From Caulobacter sp. UNC358MFTsu5.1 (GTDB lineage: Bacteria; Pseudomonadota; Alphaproteobacteria; Caulobacterales; Caulobacteraceae), in the NCBI RefSeq assembly GCF_000712075.1, contig NZ_JONW01000005.1:811001-875000 (forward strand): a stretch of DNA of 64,000 nt, in the 5' to 3' direction. The first letter of the stretch is position 1. The number at the start of each line of letters is the position of its first letter. The notes beneath the pieces were generated by a model that saw only the letters and a list, made by a program, of their open reading frames with translations, had not been told where the DNA came from and did not search any database. Below, one piece after another: positions 29,727 through 38,582 of the stretch. A program made the position numbers and the translations under genes.

Positions 29727-30278
29727 ATGAGTATCGACAAGACCACCGCCGTGGGGATTTCCAAGCTCCTGTCGTTCTGGCTGCGGCATCGCCCCGACGA
29801 GGGCGACCTGGTCCTGGACGGCGAAGGCTGGACGTCGGTCGAAGCCGTGCTGAAGGCGCTGGAGAAGGCCGGCCGGCCCGCCTCCCCGGAAGCCCTTCGG
29901 CACGTCGTGGACACCAGCGAGAAGAAGCGCTTCGAACTCTCCCCGGACGGCGCGCGCCTGCGGGCCCGGCAAGGCCATTCCGTCGAGGTGCAGGGCGATT
30001 GGGTCGCCGCGCCCCCGCCCGAGGTGCTGTTCCACGGCACGGTCGAGCGCTTCCTGCCCGCCATCCGCCAGGAGGGCTTGCGACCGATGGCGCGGCATCA
30101 CGTCCACCTGTCGCCGGACATCGACACCGCGCGCCAGGTGGGCGGCCGGCGGGGCGACGCCGTCATCCTGCGGGTGCTGAGCGGCGAGATGGCGCGCGCC
30201 GGCCACGCGTTCTTCCGGACGGGGAACGGGGTCTGGCTGGCCGCGGCCGTGCCGCCGGAGTTCCTGGAAAACGCCTGA
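29727..30278 (+). CDS. kptA: RNA 2'-phosphotransferase KptA/Tpt1
   Basis: The 183-residue protein has the Tpt1 signature residues: LLSFWLRHRP (Arg20-His21), LFHGT, and HHVHLSPD, the NAD and RNA-phosphate binding parts. Tpt1 removes a 2'-phosphate from RNA using NAD+; in eukaryotes this finishes tRNA splicing, while the bacterial substrate is not established. The ATG at 29727 is preferred to a TTG 12 codons upstream. Confidence 0.92.
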   Translation: MSIDKTTAVGISKLLSFWLRHRPDEGDLVLDGEGWTSVEAVLKALEKAGRPASPEALRHVVDTSEKKRFELSPDGARLRARQGHSVEVQGDWVAAPPPEVLFHGTVERFLPAIRQEGLRPMARHHVHLSPDIDTARQVGGRRGDAVILRVLSGEMARAGHAFFRTGNGVWLAAAVPPEFLENA

Positions 30279-30299
30279 GCGGCGGCGGCCCAGACCGAC

Positions 30300-30480
30300 A
30301 CAACATCACCCGTCCGCAACGAACCGGCCGCGAAATGACCTTGGTCGCGCCGTTGCGAAGTCGGGTTCGGATCCCAATCTCTCTTTCGACGCGGACAACC
30401 CGGCTCCTCCCCCCGGCCGGCCCCAGCGTCCTGTAAGCGCAGCGCCCGTGCCCTCCCCCCTCGGCACGGGCGCTGTTTGC
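30300..30480 (+). ncRNA. Candidate structured RNA with terminator
   Basis: Successive pairings are CGCAACG (30315-30321) with CGTTGCG (30351-30357) around an inner CGGC/TCGCGCCG stem, CGGGTT (30362-30367) with AACCCG (30397-30402), and AGCGCCCGTGCC (30441-30452) with GGCACGGGCGCT (30463-30474). The last is terminator-like but followed by only a short T-run. It could equally be the 3' untranslated region of kptA. No known RNA family is recognised. Confidence 0.3.
30441..30474 (+). terminator. Perfect 12-bp hairpin, probable terminator
   Basis: Arms 30441-30452 and 30463-30474 are exact complements with a C-rich 10-base loop, followed by GTTTGCG. It probably ends transcription from kptA or from a separate RNA. 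Confidence 0.6.
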
Positions 30481-30541
30481 GTTCAGGGCCTGGCCAGACC
30501 TTTTCTTGGCAAGCCCGACCTTGGTCGGCGTCTGTTTTCCC

Positions 30542-30555
30542 TGGTAACGCTACCA
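30542..30555 (+). promoter_or_regulatory. LacI-type operator-like dyad
   Basis: TGGTAACGCTACCA is a 14-bp near-perfect palindrome with the central CG typical of LacI-family operators. It lies 70 bp before the VOC gene start and probably controls the VOC-oxidoreductase pair. No LacI regulator gene is nearby. Confidence 0.4.
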
Positions 30556-30624
30556 CGTCGCGCTATCCTGCGGCCCGACACCCTCGCCCGTCCCGAGAGC
30601 GGAGGGTCGCGCGGGAGTGAGACG

Positions 30625-31554
30625 ATGATGCGAGCCCTGGCTTGCGCCCTGATCCTGCTGTCCGGCGGAACGCCCTGCGCGGCCCGGGCCGAGGCGGCCC
30701 GACCGCCCATCGTCTCGGTCTCGCACCTGGCGGTCCACGCGGCCGACCCGGCCAGGAGCGAGGCCTTCTACGTCAAGGGCCTGGGCGCGGTGAAGGGGCC
30801 CGATCCCGAGAACCCGGCCGGCGCGCGCTACTATTTCAGCCCGACCCAGTTCGTCGAGGTGCTGCCCCTGCCGCCGGGTCCGTCCCGGATCGACCGGCTG
30901 GACCACGCCGCCTTCAACACCCCCGATGCGGAAGGCCTGCGCCTGTACCTTGAGGCCAAGGGCGTGACCGTGCCGGCCAAGGTCGAGACCGGCGCAGACG
31001 GCGAGCGCTGGTTCGACGTGACCGATCCCGAGGGCGTGAAGGTCCAGTTCGTCCAGCCGCCGGCCAAGCCGCCCGCGATCGCGGTCAATCCGCTGTCCAG
31101 CCGGATCATCCACGTGGGCTTCATCGTCCACGACCGGGCCAAGGCCGACGCCTTCTATCGGGGCGTCCTGGGCTTCCGGCCCTACTGGTTCGGCGGCATG
31201 AGCGACGACAAGCCCAGCTGGGTGTCGCTGCAGGTTCCCGACGGTTCGGACTGGCTGGAATACATGCTGGTCGCCCCGCCAGACGGCCGGGGTCCGCCGC
31301 CCGGCATGAGCCAGGCCACGGCCGGGGTGCTGGACCACTTCTCGCTGGGCGTGCCCGACACGCGGCTGGCCTACACCCTACTGTGGAACGGCGACCGCCT
31401 GGAGGGCCAGAAGGAGACGCCCAAGATCGGCCGCGACGCCAAGTGGCAGCTGAACCTGTTCGACCCCGACGGCACGCGGGCCGAGATCATGGAGTTCCAC
31501 GCCATCGGCAAGCCCTGCTGCTCGCCGTTCACCGCCGACGATCCGAAACCCTGA
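30625..31554 (+). CDS. Secreted VOC-fold (glyoxalase-like) protein with two domains
   Basis: The 309-residue protein has a signal peptide (LACALILLSGGTPCAARA) and two VOC domains (about 30-145 and 155-290), each with an opening VSHLAVHA or IIHVGFIVHD strand and a late Glu (VQFVQP, AEIMEF). These folds bind a metal and act on small molecules, but the substrate is unknown. The ATG at 30625 follows GGGAG. A Tat-exported Gfo/Idh/MocA oxidoreductase follows 23 bp downstream, suggesting joint periplasmic sugar or dicarbonyl chemistry. Confidence 0.82.
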   Translation: MMRALACALILLSGGTPCAARAEAARPPIVSVSHLAVHAADPARSEAFYVKGLGAVKGPDPENPAGARYYFSPTQFVEVLPLPPGPSRIDRLDHAAFNTPDAEGLRLYLEAKGVTVPAKVETGADGERWFDVTDPEGVKVQFVQPPAKPPAIAVNPLSSRIIHVGFIVHDRAKADAFYRGVLGFRPYWFGGMSDDKPSWVSLQVPDGSDWLEYMLVAPPDGRGPPPGMSQATAGVLDHFSLGVPDTRLAYTLLWNGDRLEGQKETPKIGRDAKWQLNLFDPDGTRAEIMEFHAIGKPCCSPFTADDPKP

Positions 31555-31577
31555 CCGGCCAGCCGAAGGAGCCCTCC

Positions 31578-32765
31578 ATGCCCAGCCGCCCTTCCCGACG
31601 CGATCTGATCGCCGCCGCCGGCGTCGCCGCCGCCCTCGCCCCGGCCGCCGCAAAGGCCCAAGCCCAGGAGCCCGCCATGCCCACCTCCGACAAGATCGGT
31701 TTCGCCATCGTGGGCCTGGGCAAGCTGAGCCTGAACCAGCTGATCCCGGCCCTGAAGATCGCCAAGGGGGCCAGGCTGGCCGCCGTGGTCAGCGGCCATC
31801 CGGAGAAGGCCAAACGAGTGGCCGCCGAGAACGGCCTGCCCGCAGACGCGGTCTACGGTTACGACGACTACGACCGCATCGCGAAGGACCCGCGCATCCA
31901 GGTCGTCTACATCGTGCTGCCCAATTCGATGCACGCCGAGCACACGATCAAGGCCTTCAAGGCCGGCAAGCACGTGCTGTGCGAGAAGCCGATGGCCACC
32001 ACCCTCGCCGACGCCGAGGCGATGATCGCCGCCGCCAAGGCCGCCGACCGCCACCTGATGATCGCCTATCGCTGCCACTACGAGGCCCAGAACCTGGACG
32101 TCATGCGCCGCCTGCGGACGCGGTCGATGGGCAAGGTCCGGCAGATCAACACCACCATGGGCCGGCAGGCCGACCTCTCCGACCCGTCGGACGTCTGGCG
32201 GCTGGACGGCAAGATGTCGGGCGGCGGGGCCCTGGGCGACATGGGCGTCTACGGCGTCAACGCCGCCCGCTACCTGCTGAACGAGGAGCCGGTCGCGGTC
32301 CAGGCCTGGGCCCAGACCGACCGGTCCGATCCCCGGTTCAAGGAGACCGAGGACCTGATCAACTGGCAGTTCCGCTTCCCCTCGGGCGTGATCGCCAACG
32401 GCTCGACCTCGTTCGCCTACGCCCCGACCATGGCCTTCGAGGTGATCTGCGAGCAGGGCCGGCTGGTCGCCGACCCGGCCGCCTTCTACGGCGGCAACCG
32501 CCTGACCGTGGTCAAGGGCGGCCAAGCCCTGCCGCCGGTCCCCGCCCCCGCGGGCGACCAGTTCGCCCGCGAGATGGACTGGATGGCCGACGTGGTGCGC
32601 GGCAAGGCGCCGATGGTCTCGCCCGGCGAGGAAGGGCTGCAGGACATGCGGCTGATGCAGGCGATCCTGGAGTCGGCCGCCAAGGACGGGGCGACGGTGA
32701 AGACCGACTGGGGGTACAGGCGGGCGGTGGACCCGGCCGGAGTGGTGGACGTGGCGAAGGCTTGA
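31578..32765 (+). CDS. Gfo/Idh/MocA-family oxidoreductase with Tat signal
   Basis: The 395-residue protein begins with SRRDLIAAAG and a hydrophobic stretch, a Tat signal consistent with cofactor-loaded export. The Rossmann core has IVGLGKLSLNQLIPAL, the catalytic H-V-L-C-E-K-P motif, and the C-terminal Gfo/Idh/MocA sheet. It resembles periplasmic glucose-fructose oxidoreductase, so it may oxidise a sugar with tightly bound NADP. AAGGAG precedes the ATG. It is followed by a paired-hairpin element. Confidence 0.88.
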   Translation: MPSRPSRRDLIAAAGVAAALAPAAAKAQAQEPAMPTSDKIGFAIVGLGKLSLNQLIPALKIAKGARLAAVVSGHPEKAKRVAAENGLPADAVYGYDDYDRIAKDPRIQVVYIVLPNSMHAEHTIKAFKAGKHVLCEKPMATTLADAEAMIAAAKAADRHLMIAYRCHYEAQNLDVMRRLRTRSMGKVRQINTTMGRQADLSDPSDVWRLDGKMSGGGALGDMGVYGVNAARYLLNEEPVAVQAWAQTDRSDPRFKETEDLINWQFRFPSGVIANGSTSFAYAPTMAFEVICEQGRLVADPAAFYGGNRLTVVKGGQALPPVPAPAGDQFAREMDWMADVVRGKAPMVSPGEEGLQDMRLMQAILESAAKDGATVKTDWGYRRAVDPAGVVDVAKA

Positions 32766-32771
32766 CCGACC

Positions 32772-32844
32772 GGGGACATGCGCTCGCGCGTGTCCCCAAA
32801 TCTGGCAGTGCGTCTGGTGGGGACACGCCCAAGGGCATGTCCCC
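32772..32844. repeat. Paired-hairpin element, copy 2
   Basis: GGGGACATGC...GTGTCCCC is followed after a spacer by GGGGACACGC...CATGTCCCC, the two being inverted relative to each other. It fills the convergent gap between the oxidoreductase and tetR and ends 8 bases before the tetR stop codon. Confidence 0.85.
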
Positions 32845-32852
32845 GGTCGGCG

Positions 32853-33503
32853 TTACGTCCCCCGCAGCAACCGCCACCAGCTCTGCGCCAGCTCGTCCAG
32901 CAACGGCTCCAGCGGCGCGGACGCCCGCTGCACCACCATCACGTAGGACAGCCGCTCGAACTGGACGAGCTGCATCAGCATCCGCGTGCGCGCCGCCGGC
33001 AGCTCTTCCGCCGAGAACCGGCCCAGATAGTTGGGCATGGCGTCGATGAACAGGTTGATGAAGCGCAGGTAGTCGTCGGCCAGGTCGGGGTCGGCGACAT
33101 TGGCCTCGGTGGCCACGGCCAGCAGGTTGCGGCGTTCGTCGGTCTGCTCGGCCATGCCCTGGGCCAGCCAGGCGCGGACCTCTTCCAGGCTGGGGTCCGG
33201 GATCGCGTCCAGCGCCGCGAAGGTGGCCTGGATGTTGGGGACCAGCCGGTCGCCGATGGCGTTGGCCACGTCCTCCTTGTTGCGGAAGTGCAGATAGAAG
33301 GTGGCGCGGTTGGCGCCGGCCTCGGCGGCGATCTGCTCGATCGTCACGGCGCGAAAGCCTCTCCGACCAAAGAGCGCGACGGCGGCGTCGATCAGCCGCT
33401 CGCGGGTCAGCTGGCGCTGGGCCTCGCGCAGGCCGCCCGTCTTCTCCGCCGCCGCTCTCGCCAAACCGTCCTCCGTCGCGCCTAGGGCTGGGGACAGGCG
33501 CAT
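32853..33503 (-). CDS. TetR-family repressor of the P450 operon
   Basis: The 216-residue protein has a TetR DNA-binding domain at about 28-75 (RERLIDAAVALFGRRGF, then ANRATFYLHFRNKEDV) and a helical ligand-binding domain. It is divergent from the P450 gene, 130 bp away. The ATG at 33503 lies exactly at the centre of a 26-bp palindrome, so its own translation start may be structured; the open frame continues upstream but without coding character. A TTG at about codon 14 is another possible start. Confidence 0.88.
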   Translation of the reverse strand: MRLSPALGATEDGLARAAAEKTGGLREAQRQLTRERLIDAAVALFGRRGFRAVTIEQIAAEAGANRATFYLHFRNKEDVANAIGDRLVPNIQATFAALDAIPDPSLEEVRAWLAQGMAEQTDERRNLLAVATEANVADPDLADDYLRFINLFIDAMPNYLGRFSAEELPAARTRMLMQLVQFERLSYVMVVQRASAPLEPLLDELAQSWWRLLRGT

Positions 33504-33515
33504 GCGCCTGTCCCC
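33490..33515. repeat. 26-bp perfect palindrome at the tetR start codon
   Basis: The sequence from GGGGACAGG to CCTGTCCCC is perfectly self-complementary over 26 bases, with the tetR ATG at its centre. It resembles a half of the paired-hairpin elements, but could be a regulatory site. Confidence 0.75.
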
Positions 33516-33555
33516 TTCAGCAAACTGCCATGCGCCCGGATTCGACGCCAGTCGA

Positions 33556-33574
33556 TTGACACGACACCTGTCGT
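33556..33574 (+). promoter_or_regulatory. TetR-type operator overlapping the P450 promoter
   Basis: TTGACA (33556-33561) looks like a -35 element and overlaps ACGACACCTGTCGT (33561-33574), a perfect 6-bp-arm dyad with 2-base spacer typical of TetR operators. Binding of the divergent repressor here would block the P450 operon. Confidence 0.6.
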
Positions 33575-33633
33575 CTGAACTACTCGATCCCAGCCACGCG
33601 GCGGAGCTCGCGGGCCGAAAAGGGAGGAAGCGC

Positions 33634-34977
33634 ATGGCCATGCAGCTCGTCAGCGAGACCGCCATGGACGGGATCGAGGGGCCCGGCGCCCCCACCCTGT
33701 TCCCCACCCTCGACGGGGTGGACCTGTCCAACATCGAGCAATTCACCCGCGGCCAGCCCTATGGCGACTTCGCCAGGCTGCGGGCCCAGGCCCCGGTGAT
33801 GTGGCATCCCGAGCCCTATGGCGGCCCGGGCTTCTGGGCGATCACCCGCCACGCCGACATCATGGCGGTCGAGGCCGATCCCCAGACCTTCTCGTCGCGC
33901 AAGGGCGGCATCCTGATGGCGCACGGCGATCCGCAGAAGCGCCACGCCCTGCTCTACCGCGCCTCGATGGACACCATGATCAACCTCGACGGCGCCGAGC
34001 ACATGCAGCTGCGCCGCGAGCACATGCCCTACTTCACCCCGGCCTATCTGCGCGCCCTGACCGAGACCGTCCGGGCCGAGATCGGCCGGCTGCTGGACGA
34101 GATGGCGCCCCTGGGCCGCTGCGACCTGGTCGAGATGTTCTCGTCCAAGCTGCCGCTCTTCACCCTGTGCGAGATCCTGGGCGTGCCGGCCGAGGACCGC
34201 GGCAAGTTCCTGAAGTGGATGCACTATCTGGAGATGGCCCAGGACCTGGCCCTGAAGCAGGCCCTGGCCCCGATCACCCCGACGCTGGAACTCATGCAGT
34301 TCGTCCAGGACTTCAACACCAACGTCGAGGAGATGTTCGAGTACGGCCGCACCATGCTGCTCAAGCGGCGGGCCGATCCCCAGAACGACCTGATGAGCGC
34401 CATCGCCCGCGCCCAGGTGGACGGGACCCTGCTCAGCGACGAGTACCTGGACGGCTCGTGGCTGCTGATCGTCTTCGCCGGCAACGACACGACGCGGAAC
34501 ACCCTGTCGGGCACGATGAAGCTGCTGACCGAGTTCCCCGACCAGAAGGCCCGGCTGATCGCCGACCCGTCGCTGATGACCGGGGCGGTCAACGAGTTCA
34601 TCCGCATGGTCAGCCCGGTGATCTACATGCGCCGCACGGCCACCCGCGACGCCGAGATCGCCGGCCAGGCCATCCGCGAGGGCGAGAAGGTGGTCATGTA
34701 CTACGGCGCGGCCAACCGCGACGAGGCGGTGTTCGCCGACCCCGACCGGCTGGACATCACCCGGCCCAACGCCGACAAGCACATCGCCTTCGGCTACGGC
34801 CCGCACGTCTGCATCGGCAAGCGCGTGGCCCAGATCCAGCTGGAGGAAGCCTACCGCCAGATCCTGGGCCGCTTCCCCGACATCCGCTGGACCGGCGGGA
34901 TCGACATCGCGCCCAACAACTTCGTCCACGCGATCAGCAAGCTGGAGGTCGAGTTCACCCCGGGCGGGCGGGCCTGA
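33634..34977 (+). CDS. Cytochrome P450
   Basis: The 447-residue bacterial class P450 has the I-helix AGNDTT (about 282-287), the ExxR motif Glu321/Arg324 in NEFIRM, and the heme-binding FGYGPHVCIGK with Cys393 as thiolate ligand. The sequence style (NLDGAEHMQLRR, MRRTATRDAEI) resembles P450s of steroid, terpene or fatty-acid hydroxylation such as CYP125/CYP142-like groups, but the substrate cannot be told. AGGGAGGAAG precedes the ATG. No ferredoxin or reductase gene is adjacent. It heads a four-gene coupled operon. Confidence 0.95.
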   Translation: MAMQLVSETAMDGIEGPGAPTLFPTLDGVDLSNIEQFTRGQPYGDFARLRAQAPVMWHPEPYGGPGFWAITRHADIMAVEADPQTFSSRKGGILMAHGDPQKRHALLYRASMDTMINLDGAEHMQLRREHMPYFTPAYLRALTETVRAEIGRLLDEMAPLGRCDLVEMFSSKLPLFTLCEILGVPAEDRGKFLKWMHYLEMAQDLALKQALAPITPTLELMQFVQDFNTNVEEMFEYGRTMLLKRRADPQNDLMSAIARAQVDGTLLSDEYLDGSWLLIVFAGNDTTRNTLSGTMKLLTEFPDQKARLIADPSLMTGAVNEFIRMVSPVIYMRRTATRDAEIAGQAIREGEKVVMYYGAANRDEAVFADPDRLDITRPNADKHIAFGYGPHVCIGKRVAQIQLEEAYRQILGRFPDIRWTGGIDIAPNNFVHAISKLEVEFTPGGRA

Positions 34978-34979
34978 GC

Positions 34980-36083
34980 ATGGCCCTGACGCGCGGGGAC
35001 GATTATCCGATCCACCAGACGGCCGAGCCGGTGGCCTATGCCGGCACCGACCGCAATTTCTACGACCGCTACTTCTTCAACGGCTACGAGGCGACAGGCG
35101 ACGGCGACGCGATGTTCGCCGCCGCCTTCGGGGTCTATCCGCACCTCAACGTCGCCGACGCCGCCTTCTGCTGGATGAAGGACGGCCGCCAGGTGAACCT
35201 GCACGCCAGCCGCTGGCTGGAGATGGAGCGGATGGACCTGTCGGTGGGGCCCATCGCCATCGAGGTGCTGGAGCCGCTGCGGCGCCTGCGGATCACGGTC
35301 GAGGCCCCCGACCAGGGGATCAGCGCCCAGATCACCTTCGAGGGCCGGTCGTTCCCGATCGAGGAGCCGCGCTTCACCCGCCGGATCGGGCCCCGCACCC
35401 TGTTGGACTACACCCGCCTGACCCAGAACGGCCGCTACGACGGCTGGATCGAGGTGGACGGCGTGCGTCACGACGTCTCCGGCTTCGTCGGCACCCGCGA
35501 CCGCTCGTGGGGCGTGCGGCCGGTCGGGGCGCGCGATCCGCAGGAGATGGCCCCGCAGGTCCTGCCGCAGTTCTTCTGGCTGTGGACCCCGTGCGTCTTC
35601 CCCGACGGCGACCTCTTCTTCCACACCAATGACGACGAGCACGGCCGGGCCTGGAACCGGCGGGCGGTCTGGGCGCCGCTGGGCTCGGAACGCGACGGGG
35701 TCACCGACTTCGACACGGTCAGCTACTCCATCGGCTGGCGCTCCGGTACGCGACACGCCGACTTCGGCATGATCAGCCTAGGGGGCGGCAACGAGATCAC
35801 GCTCGAGCCCCAGGCCGAGTTCTTCATGCTGGGCCTGGGCTACGGCCATCCGGTCTGGGGCCATGGGCTGAACCACGGCAGGCTGAAGGTCGAGCGCGAG
35901 GACCTGGTCCTGGCCGACCTGGACCGCACCCTCCCCTTCCACCTGCACGTCCAGGCCCTGTCAAAGGTGACCTGGCGGCGGCCGGACGGCGGCGCCAGCG
36001 TCGGGCGCGGGGTGTTCGAGCAGCTGGCCCTGGGCCCGCACACGCCCTCGGGCTTCAAGTCGATCCTGGACATGGCGCCATGA
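34980..36083 (+). CDS. Lipocalin/CrtC-like DUF7064/7065-type protein
   Basis: The 367-residue cytoplasmic protein starts 2 bp after the P450 stop. It is beta-rich with many Trp, Arg and Asp residues and motifs such as RDRSWGVRPVG and PQFFWLW, which resemble hydroxyneurosporene synthase/CrtC-like and DUF7064/7065 proteins found beside lipid and steroid catabolic genes. I infer a hydratase or lipid-binding role. It overlaps the next gene by four bases (ATGA). Confidence 0.65.
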   Translation: MALTRGDDYPIHQTAEPVAYAGTDRNFYDRYFFNGYEATGDGDAMFAAAFGVYPHLNVADAAFCWMKDGRQVNLHASRWLEMERMDLSVGPIAIEVLEPLRRLRITVEAPDQGISAQITFEGRSFPIEEPRFTRRIGPRTLLDYTRLTQNGRYDGWIEVDGVRHDVSGFVGTRDRSWGVRPVGARDPQEMAPQVLPQFFWLWTPCVFPDGDLFFHTNDDEHGRAWNRRAVWAPLGSERDGVTDFDTVSYSIGWRSGTRHADFGMISLGGGNEITLEPQAEFFMLGLGYGHPVWGHGLNHGRLKVEREDLVLADLDRTLPFHLHVQALSKVTWRRPDGGASVGRGVFEQLALGPHTPSGFKSILDMAP

Positions 36084-37090
36084 GCGGGCTGCAGGCCGGC
36101 CTCGAGGCCTACCTCACCGACCTGTGGGGCGCGCCGACCTCGGTGAGCAACCTGTCGCGCATCCCCGGCGGGGCCAGCCGCGAGACCTATCGCCTGGACG
36201 CCGACACCGGCGGGGTGACGCGCGGCATGATCCTGCGTCGCGACCCGCCGGGCAGCCTGATCGAGACCGACCGCCGGCTGGAGTTCCTGGCCTATCGCAC
36301 CGTCCACGGCCACGTGCCCGTCCCCCAGGCCGTCGCCCTGGAGGAGGACGGCGGGCCGCTGGAGCGTCCGTTCTTCCTGATGGAGCGCATCGACGGCGGG
36401 ACGGTGCCCTCGCCGTTCGTGTTCGATCCCTACGCCGAGCACGCCGCCGCCCTGGGCGCACAGTTCTTCACCACCCTGGGCAGGCTGGCCGCCCTGCCGC
36501 ACGAAGGGACGCCGATCCGCGAGGTCGCCGAGGCCCCCGCGCCAGAGGACTGCTGGCGCATCGCCCTCGACCACTGGTCCGGCGTGATCGAGGCCGACGA
36601 GCAGCATCCGCAGCCGATCGTCCGCGCCGCCGTCCGCTGGCTCTATCGCCATCCGCCGCCGCCGGCCCAGCGGGTGTCGATCGTCCACGGCGACTACCGC
36701 ACCGGCAACTTCATGCACGATGGGGCCGGGACGATCCTGGCGATCCTGGACTGGGAGATGGCCCATCTGGGTGACCCGATCGAGGACCTGGGCTGGGCCT
36801 TCGACCCGTTGTGGAACCACTTCGACGAGAACCGGGTCGCGGGCCTGGTCCCGCAGGCCGAGGCCATCGCCTTGTGGGAGGCGGCCAGCGGCCTGAAGGT
36901 CGATCCGAAGGCCCTGGCCTGGTGGTCGCTGTTCAACGCCGTGAAGGGTCAGGCGATCTGGACCTCGGCGGCCAAGGAGTATCGCGACGGCGGCTTCACC
37001 GACCCGATCCTGGCGATCTCCGGCTGGTACACCGCCCGGCGGCATGACGTGATCCTGGCCAGGCGCCTGGCCCAGCTGGAGGGGATCTGA
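36080..37090 (+). CDS. APH-family phosphotransferase (ACAD10-like)
   Basis: The 336-residue protein has a kinase-like fold with the P-loop region IPGGASRETYRL, catalytic loop VHGDYRTGNFM and metal-binding ILDWEMAHLGDP. This subfamily is often found with acyl-CoA dehydrogenases and P450s in lipid catabolism, where it may phosphorylate a hydroxylated intermediate made by the P450. The start overlaps the previous stop, and its stop TGA shares one base with the next ATG. Confidence 0.85.
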   Translation: MSGLQAGLEAYLTDLWGAPTSVSNLSRIPGGASRETYRLDADTGGVTRGMILRRDPPGSLIETDRRLEFLAYRTVHGHVPVPQAVALEEDGGPLERPFFLMERIDGGTVPSPFVFDPYAEHAAALGAQFFTTLGRLAALPHEGTPIREVAEAPAPEDCWRIALDHWSGVIEADEQHPQPIVRAAVRWLYRHPPPPAQRVSIVHGDYRTGNFMHDGAGTILAILDWEMAHLGDPIEDLGWAFDPLWNHFDENRVAGLVPQAEAIALWEAASGLKVDPKALAWWSLFNAVKGQAIWTSAAKEYRDGGFTDPILAISGWYTARRHDVILARRLAQLEGI

Positions 37091-37521
37091 TGACCCCGGC
37101 CCTGCCCGACATCCTGCGCGGCAACTTCATGGCCCTGGCCATCCCCGGACCGCCCGAGCAGCAGGGCGAGTTCATGACCGGCCGCGTCGGGGTGATCGCC
37201 CTGCTCTCGCTGCTGGCCGCCCAGGAGGTGGAGCGCGGGACCCAGGCCCGGGTCTGGGAGAACGCGGCCATTTCCGCCGTGCTGGCCGAGGCGGCCGAGA
37301 CCTACGGCGTCCAGTACGCCGAGATCGCCTCGACGGGCCCCGTTGACCTGTCGCTGGAGGCCCTGGACCGCGCCAACGCCGCCCTGCGCCGGGGGCTGAT
37401 CGCCCTGCACGAGGCCGTAGAGGCGGCCGGCGACCTCCTGCGGCACAAGATGATCGTGGGGCTGTACGGCCAGATGGCCGAGCGACGGAACCTGGAGCTG
37501 CCGCCGTTGCCGGCGCGGTAA
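37090..37521 (+). CDS. Small helical protein of unknown function in the P450 operon
   Basis: The 143-residue protein begins at TGATG coupling with the kinase gene and is predicted to be nearly all helical ([35 protein letters not shown]). No signal or membrane segment is visible. I do not recognise a family; the tight coupling suggests it is a partner or chaperone of the upstream enzymes. A GC-rich hairpin follows its stop. Confidence 0.7.
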   Translation: MTPALPDILRGNFMALAIPGPPEQQGEFMTGRVGVIALLSLLAAQEVERGTQARVWENAAISAVLAEAAETYGVQYAEIASTGPVDLSLEALDRANAALRRGLIALHEAVEAAGDLLRHKMIVGLYGQMAERRNLELPPLPAR

Positions 37522-37525
37522 ATTT

Positions 37526-37550
37526 TCCTCCCCCGTGGAACGGGGGAGGA
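37526..37550 (+). terminator. Hairpin terminator after the P450 operon
   Basis: TCCTCCCCCG (37526-37535) and CGGGGGAGGA (37541-37550) are perfect 10-bp arms with loop TGGAA; T's precede and A's follow, so it fits a terminator better on the minus strand. A second dyad GGCTCAT/ATGAGCC lies at 37559-37579. Confidence 0.6.
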
Positions 37551-37658
37551 GAAACTTCGGCTCATATCCCTCATGAGCCCTAGCCAAGTTCGCGCCTGCG
37601 CCCCATCTGCCACGCGCGGCTTCGCTCCGGGAGGGGGCGGACGCAGCCCAGGAATCCC

Positions 37659-38578
<920 letters not shown>

Positions 38579-38582
<4 letters not shown>

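Larger units (their letters stand above)
30279..30624. other. Intergenic region with hairpins, candidate structured RNA and operator
   Basis: This 346-bp gap between kptA and the VOC gene holds three hairpins ending in a perfect 12-bp stem (30441-30474), then a GGTAACGCTACC dyad at 30542-30555. No coding frame with a sensible start is seen. Confidence 0.6.

Noticed and set aside
30361..30403. tRNA-like GGTTCG-x-ATCC segment
   Set aside because: No acceptor stem, anticodon arm or cloverleaf could be drawn around it.
33504..33746. Longer tetR reading from 33746
   Set aside because: The extra 81 residues cross the promoter, operator and P450 start and have no helix-turn-helix family similarity.
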